Shown: positions 5,842 through 9,117 of the stretch, piece by piece
Layout of the letters: each line of letters starts with the position of its first letter
Numbering within the stretch: the first letter of the stretch is position 1
Assembly (NCBI GenBank): GCA_031279925.1
Contig: JAITHQ010000214.1
Location: 1-9,117 of the forward strand
Source: Treponema sp.
GTDB taxonomy: Bacteria; Spirochaetota; Spirochaetia; Treponematales; Breznakiellaceae
Length of the DNA stretch: 9,117 bases
Direction: 5' to 3'
The notes under the pieces: generated by a model
Database searches by the model: none
The model's input: the letters and a program-made list of their open reading frames with translations, nothing else
What the model was told of the DNA's origin: nothing
Translations under genes and position numbers: made by a program

Positions 5842-7047
5842 ATGAACAGTAACAGTGTACATGTGCTTATAGGCGGCAGGGACATCAAGCTAATTGGAAC
5901 AGCCCATGTTTCAAAAGAAAGTATCGAAGAAGTAGCCCAGGCGATTCGGGAAGAAAAACCCGGTATGGTCTGCGTAGAACTGGACGAGGGGCGTTATGCT
6001 TCCATTTCGCAAAAGGAAAACTGGGAACGGCTTGACGTAGCCAAGGTCTTTAGGGAAGGCAGGGGATTTCTGTTGATTGCCAACCTTGTACTGTCCGGTT
6101 TTCAGCGCCGCCTGGGAAATGAGCTTGGGGTTAAGCCTGGCGAAGAAATGAAGACTGCCATTGAAACCGCCAAAGAAATGGGAATCCCCTACAGCCTTTG
6201 CGACAGGGAAGTGCAGATAACGCTGCGCCGGGCGTGGGCCCGCTGTGGGTTGTGGAGCAGGTGTAAACTGCTGGCATCGCTTCTTTCCGGCGCTTTTACT
6301 ACAGAAAAACTCAGCGCCGATGAAATTGAAAACCTGAAAAAACGCAGCGAGCTTGACGGCATGATGTCCGAGCTTGCCGCTTATCTTCCCGGAGTAAAGG
6401 AAACGCTGATTGACGAACGCGACCGTTACCTTGCGGCAAAGATATGGGCGGCGTCTGCGCCGGCGGAATCACAGGCAGGCCAGGTTTGCGGGGTCGTTGC
6501 CGTTGTAGGCGCCGGCCACCTGCAGGGGATCAAATCACATCTTGAAAAACTTGCATTAGGCGAAGAATCTTTCGATGTTACAGAACTTGACTCCATTCCA
6601 GAAGCTGGTTTTGTTTCAAAGGCCGCAGGATGGATTATACCCATACTGATAGTGGCCCTTGTTGCAGCAGGATTCTTCCGGGCAGGCGCAATCGTAAGCC
6701 TTCAGGCTATACTCCGCTGGGTGTTGTGGAACGGTTCCCTTGCAGCGCTGGGAACCATTATTGCTTTGGGGCATCCCCTTTCGGTTCTTGTTTCTTTTCT
6801 GGGCGCCCCTATCGCTACCATTAACCCCTTTATCGGCGTAGGGCTTTTTTCCGGCATTGTTGAAGCAACGTTCCGCAAGCCCCGCGTCACGGACGCCGAA
6901 ACCCTCTCTGAAGACCTTGCCGGCATTAAAGGCATCTATCGTAACCGTATCACCAGAGCCTTATTGGTTTTTTTCCTTTCGAGCCTTGGCGGTGCAATTG
7001 GAAACTTTATTTCCATTCCCATGCTTGCCGGTTTACTGGTAAAATAG
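5842..7047 (+). CDS. TraB/PrgY-family membrane protein
   Basis: This 401-residue protein matches the TraB (pheromone-shutdown, PrgY) family, part of the TIKI/GumN/EreA-like superfamily that includes putative metal-dependent proteases. The N-terminal domain carries the expected motifs: GTAHVSKES (19-27), VCVELDEGRY (43-52), CDREVQITLRR (120-130), DERDRYLA (191-198) and VVGAGHLQGI (221-230). The His and acidic residues of these blocks are the likely metal or catalytic ligands. The C-terminal 140 residues form a membrane domain of about four segments (roughly 262-282, 290-312, 313-340 and 372-398), with AGVGLFSGIVEAT-like and GGAIGNFISIP loops. In enterococci the relative PrgY limits pheromone signalling; the role in chromosomal bacterial members is not known. 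AGGA (5832-5835) sits 6 nt before the ATG and overlaps the TPR gene's stop codon, indicating an operon. The catalytic domain may face the cytosol or the periplasm; no signal peptide is visible. Confidence 0.9.
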   Translation: MNSNSVHVLIGGRDIKLIGTAHVSKESIEEVAQAIREEKPGMVCVELDEGRYASISQKENWERLDVAKVFREGRGFLLIANLVLSGFQRRLGNELGVKPGEEMKTAIETAKEMGIPYSLCDREVQITLRRAWARCGLWSRCKLLASLLSGAFTTEKLSADEIENLKKRSELDGMMSELAAYLPGVKETLIDERDRYLAAKIWAASAPAESQAGQVCGVVAVVGAGHLQGIKSHLEKLALGEESFDVTELDSIPEAGFVSKAAGWIIPILIVALVAAGFFRAGAIVSLQAILRWVLWNGSLAALGTIIALGHPLSVLVSFLGAPIATINPFIGVGLFSGIVEATFRKPRVTDAETLSEDLAGIKGIYRNRITRALLVFFLSSLGGAIGNFISIPMLAGLLVK

Positions 7048-7074
7048 TTAATCCGTTTCGGCAAGTACAGTAAT

Positions 7075-7193
7075 GAGGCTGTTGCAAAACTTCAGTTTTG
7101 CAACAGCAACCGCTGAAAAACGCAGTTTTGTAGCCCGTAGGGCGAAGAACTGCAAGAGCCTGTGCAAAACTAACCGAGTTTTGCAACAGGCTC
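7075..7193. mobile_element. MITE-like palindromic repeat with TAAT flanks
   Basis: This 119-bp element begins GAGGCTGTTGCAAAAC and ends GTTTTGCAACAGGCTC; the termini are inverted repeats with one mismatch. TAAT lies directly on both sides (7071-7074 and 7194-7197), consistent with a 4-bp target duplication. Three local hairpins fill it: GCTGTTGCAAAACT/AGTTTTGCAACAGC (7078-7107), a two-part stem GCAGTT/AACTGC with inner GCCC-GTA-GGGC (7122-7153), and GAGCCTG/CAGGCTC with TGCAAAAC/GTTTTGCA (7156-7193). The three-armed plan and the GAG(G/C)CTGTT ends match the element at 3808-3935. It lies 27 nt after the TraB-family gene and before the transporter gene, so its hairpins might also dampen readthrough, although no T-tract follows. 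Confidence 0.7.
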
Positions 7194-7201
7194 TAATTAA
7201 T

Positions 7202-7236
7202 GTCTGTCCATAAAACCGCTTGCTTTATGGACAGAC
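7202..7236 (+). promoter_or_regulatory. 13-bp palindrome directly upstream of the transporter's ribosome binding site
   Basis: GTCTGTCCATAAA (7202-7214) and TTTATGGACAGAC (7224-7236) form a perfect 13-bp stem with a 9-nt loop. The next base but one starts the GGAGG site (7238-7242), and ATG 7253 follows 10 nt later. Such a placement fits either a dyad operator for a repressor or an RNA hairpin affecting translation of the efflux gene. No regulator gene is adjacent. Confidence 0.55.
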
Positions 7237-7252
7237 CGGAGGTATTCATTTT

Positions 7253-8548
7253 ATGGAAATAAACTGGAAAAAAAATACAATACTTTTTTTGGGCGGGCAG
7301 TGCCTTTCGCTTTTTGGATCGATGCTGGTGCAATATGCGATCATGTGGCACATTACCCTCAAAACGGAATCCGGTTCAATGATAACCGTTTTTATTCTGG
7401 CAGGGATTCTTCCCATGTTTTTTATTTCCCCCTTTGCCGGAGTCTGGGCGGATCGTTTTAACCGGAAATATATTATCAACATTGCCGACGGCTCTATTGC
7501 CCTTGCCACTTTAATTGTAGCGGTATTTTTTATTTTTGGTTTTGAAAGTCACTGGCTGCTTTTGGGCTGCGCCGCAATCCGCGCTCTTGGGCAGGGTGTG
7601 CAGACCCCGGCGGTAAACGCCTTTATTCCGCAAATTGTGCCGGAGCAGCACTTGACCAAAATCAACGGTATTAATGGCAGTATTCAGTCGCTTACCATGC
7701 TGCTTGCCCCCATGTTAAGCGGGGCGCTGCTTTCGTTTGCGTCAATAAAGATAATTTTTTTTCTTGATGTATTTACCGCAATCATCGGTATTGGCATTGT
7801 GTTTTTCTTTGTAAAAGTTCCCGCTGCTAAAGGAAATGCCGGCGCTGAATTATTCACGGAAAACCACGCTGCGCAGGGCGAAACGCCTTCCGGGGGCAAG
7901 GGTCTTGAGTATTTCCATGATCTTAAGGAAGGGATAAAATATGTCGGCAGACACGGATTCATTCTGCGGCTAATTGTTTTTTCAACGATTTTTTTTATTG
8001 CCGTGTCTCCCACAGCTTTTTTAACTCCCCTGCATGTTACCAGAAAATTTGGGCAGGAAGCGTACGCTGCCATTACCGGCATCTTTACCAAGGAAGTCTG
8101 GCGGCTTACCGCTTTGGAAATCGCCTTTTCTTCGGGAATGATGCTGGGCGGCCTCTTGATAAGCGTATGGGGCGGTTTTAAAAACCGCATCTACACCATG
8201 GCTCTTGCCACCGCGCTCTTTGGCATCGAGGCAGTTGCCCTTGGCTTCTTAACCAACTTTTGGCTTTATCTTGCGGTAATGGCGATTATGGGAATGACCA
8301 TGCCGCTTTACAACACCCCTTCTATGGTACTGCTGCAATCAAAAATAGAAAGCGCCTACATGGGCAGGGTCTTTGGGGTTTTCGGCATGGTGTCCAGCCT
8401 TATGATGCCCGCTGGAATGTTGATATTCGGCCCGTTAAGCGACAAGGTATCAATCGATCTGCTGCTTATAGTAACCGGCATTGTTATTTTTCTGCTTAGT
8501 ATTCCCTTTATTACCAGCAAGGTTTTACGGGAAGCGGGAAGGCCCTAG
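7253..8548 (+). CDS. MFS efflux transporter, macrolide-efflux (MefA-like) type
   Basis: The 431-residue protein is an integral inner-membrane transporter of the major facilitator superfamily, expected to export small molecules in exchange for protons. About twelve hydrophobic segments are visible in two groups of six (roughly 8-30, 44-64, 75-97, 101-118, 146-163, 167-187; then 237-258, 286-305, 312-333, 336-358, 373-395, 401-421), separated by a hydrophilic cytosolic loop (190-232). The MFS loop 2-3 signature appears as GVWADRFNRK (63-72). GQCLSLFGSMLVQYAIMWHI and RALGQGVQTPAVNAFIPQIV are typical of the Mef/MFS_3 branch. The real substrate is unknown, so macrolide export is only the family's best-known example. 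The start is ATG 7253 with GGAGG 10 nt upstream; an upstream in-frame TTG (7220) lies inside the leader hairpin and is not credible. It has its own leader and appears monocistronic, convergent with trpC. Confidence 0.9.
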   Translation: MEINWKKNTILFLGGQCLSLFGSMLVQYAIMWHITLKTESGSMITVFILAGILPMFFISPFAGVWADRFNRKYIINIADGSIALATLIVAVFFIFGFESHWLLLGCAAIRALGQGVQTPAVNAFIPQIVPEQHLTKINGINGSIQSLTMLLAPMLSGALLSFASIKIIFFLDVFTAIIGIGIVFFFVKVPAAKGNAGAELFTENHAAQGETPSGGKGLEYFHDLKEGIKYVGRHGFILRLIVFSTIFFIAVSPTAFLTPLHVTRKFGQEAYAAITGIFTKEVWRLTALEIAFSSGMMLGGLLISVWGGFKNRIYTMALATALFGIEAVALGFLTNFWLYLAVMAIMGMTMPLYNTPSMVLLQSKIESAYMGRVFGVFGMVSSLMMPAGMLIFGPLSDKVSIDLLLIVTGIVIFLLSIPFITSKVLREAGRP

Positions 8549-8549
8549 G

Positions 8550-8605
8550 GATGCACTGATTAAATGCAATCGTGGACGCGGGCTAAAGTCCTAAATCAGT
8601 GTATC
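8550..8605. repeat. Short imperfect palindrome after the transporter gene
   Basis: GATGCACTGATT (8550-8561) is nearly the reverse complement of AATCAGTGTATC (8594-8605), with one mismatch, and encloses 32 nt including GGGCTAAAGTCC. It begins 2 nt after the transporter stop. No T-tract follows, so it is listed as a repeat rather than a terminator. Confidence 0.5.
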
Positions 8606-8676
8606 TTACCCGTATCTGCGCAAGCCTGTATACCCTGTCTTTAATCCAGGCAAGACTGAATAGTTCTTGTGTTAAT

Positions 8677-8713
8677 GAGGCTGTTCCAAAATGTCAAATT
8701 TTGGAACAGCCTC
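8677..8713. repeat. 16-bp perfect hairpin of the GAGGCTGTT repeat family
   Basis: GAGGCTGTTCCAAAAT (8677-8692) and ATTTTGGAACAGCCTC (8698-8713) form a perfect 16-bp stem with a 5-nt loop. Its end sequence matches the element at 7075-7193 except for the GTTCC core, with compensating change on both arms. It lies between convergent genes, 15 nt past the trpC stop, where it could stop transcription from either side despite the missing T-run. Confidence 0.7.
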
Positions 8714-8727
8714 GAATGAGTTCCTTC

Positions 8728-9117
8728 CTAACCTGTCTGCATTGCAACGCCTGCGCGCAGTTCCGCCAAAAACCTCTTTTTATCCGGTGAACGCATCAGG
8801 CTTTCGCCTACCAGGGCTGCGTCAATTGCCAGCGCTTGCAGGGCGCGGACATCGGCGGGGGAAGCAATGCCGCTTTCGGCAACCGTAACAATACCGGCGG
8901 GAACAAGCGGGCGCAGGTGCGCGGTAAGGGCAAGATCAACGGCGAATGTTTTAAGGTTCCGGTTATTGATGCCGATGATTCGGGCCCCTGCCCCCAGCGC
9001 TTTTTCAAGTTCCCCCTCATCGTGAATTTCAACTAACGCTGAAAGTTTCAGTTCTTCGGCGATTTTGATAAATGCCCCAAGAGCCGCCGGGTCAAGCAAG
9101 GCGCATATCAGCAGAAC
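8728..9117 (-). CDS. trpC: Indole-3-glycerol-phosphate synthase, C-terminal half; partial
   Basis: The enzyme closes the indole ring in tryptophan synthesis, converting carboxyphenylamino-deoxyribulose phosphate to indole-glycerol phosphate. The last 129 codons and a TAG stop (8730-8728) are present; the 5' part runs off the right edge, with the frame open to base 9117 (VLLICALLDPAALG). An in-frame TTG at 9099 is therefore not the start. The second half of the (beta/alpha)8 barrel shows the family blocks in order: ALVEIHDEGELEKALGAG, IIGINNRNLKTF, VDLALT, IVTVAESGIASPADV and AALVGESLMRS. The INNRNL and SESGI-type (here AESGI) segments contribute to phosphate and substrate binding, and VGESLM closes the phosphate site. 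The gene is convergent with the transporter. No other trp gene is visible downstream; the rest of any trp operon would lie to the right. Confidence 0.95.
   Translation of the reverse strand, partial: VLLICALLDPAALGAFIKIAEELKLSALVEIHDEGELEKALGAGARIIGINNRNLKTFAVDLALTAHLRPLVPAGIVTVAESGIASPADVRALQALAIDAALVGESLMRSPDKKRFLAELRAGVAMQTG

Noticed and set aside
7220..7252. TTG start for the transporter
   Set aside because: It falls inside the leader hairpin with no ribosome binding site, whereas ATG 7253 has GGAGG at the right distance.
8836..9036. Plus-strand ORF opposite trpC
   Set aside because: It is a shadow of the well-conserved trpC frame on the minus strand.

Overview
This window looks like chromosomal DNA of a spirochaete, most likely a free-living or insect-gut Treponema-type bacterium of moderate GC. 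That placement is an inference from the protein styles (a two-domain PBP5, a TraB-family membrane protein beside a secreted TPR protein) and from the many palindromic repeats of the GAGSCTGTTSCAAAA type between genes. No rRNA, tRNA or CRISPR was seen.

Layout. 1-141 is the 3' end of a transsulfuration-type PLP enzyme (O-acetylhomoserine sulfhydrylase/cystathionine synthase family). 142-580 is a gene-free spacer dominated by a large imperfect palindrome (223-500), followed by a promoter that abuts the asparaginyl-tRNA synthetase gene (asnS, 581-2023). A D-Ala-D-Ala carboxypeptidase (PBP5 type, 2032-3372) follows after 8 nt. 3373-4437 is a gene graveyard read mainly on the minus strand: a frame-broken NusG/LoaP-type antiterminator remnant, a short unidentified reading frame split by a cloverleaf-like MITE, and a doubtful 43-residue membrane ORF. 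4438-7047 is a two-gene operon of an exported TPR protein and a TraB/PrgY-family membrane protein. 7048-7252 holds a second MITE-like repeat and a strong 13-bp hairpin directly before the ribosome binding site of an MFS drug-efflux-type transporter (7253-8548). 8549-8727 holds two more small palindromes, and the window closes with the 3' half of trpC on the minus strand (8728-9117), convergent with the transporter.

The intact genes are housekeeping or envelope functions: sulfur amino acid synthesis, translation, peptidoglycan trimming, tryptophan synthesis and efflux. The more unusual content lies between them. Three repeats share the same GAG(G/C)CTGTT ends. Two of them are flanked by short A/T-rich direct repeats (TTA, TAAT), and removing one of these restores an open reading frame. 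Two genes, asnS and the TPR gene, have a TATACT box so close to the ATG that leaderless transcripts are suggested. No complete new defence or mobile system is evident.
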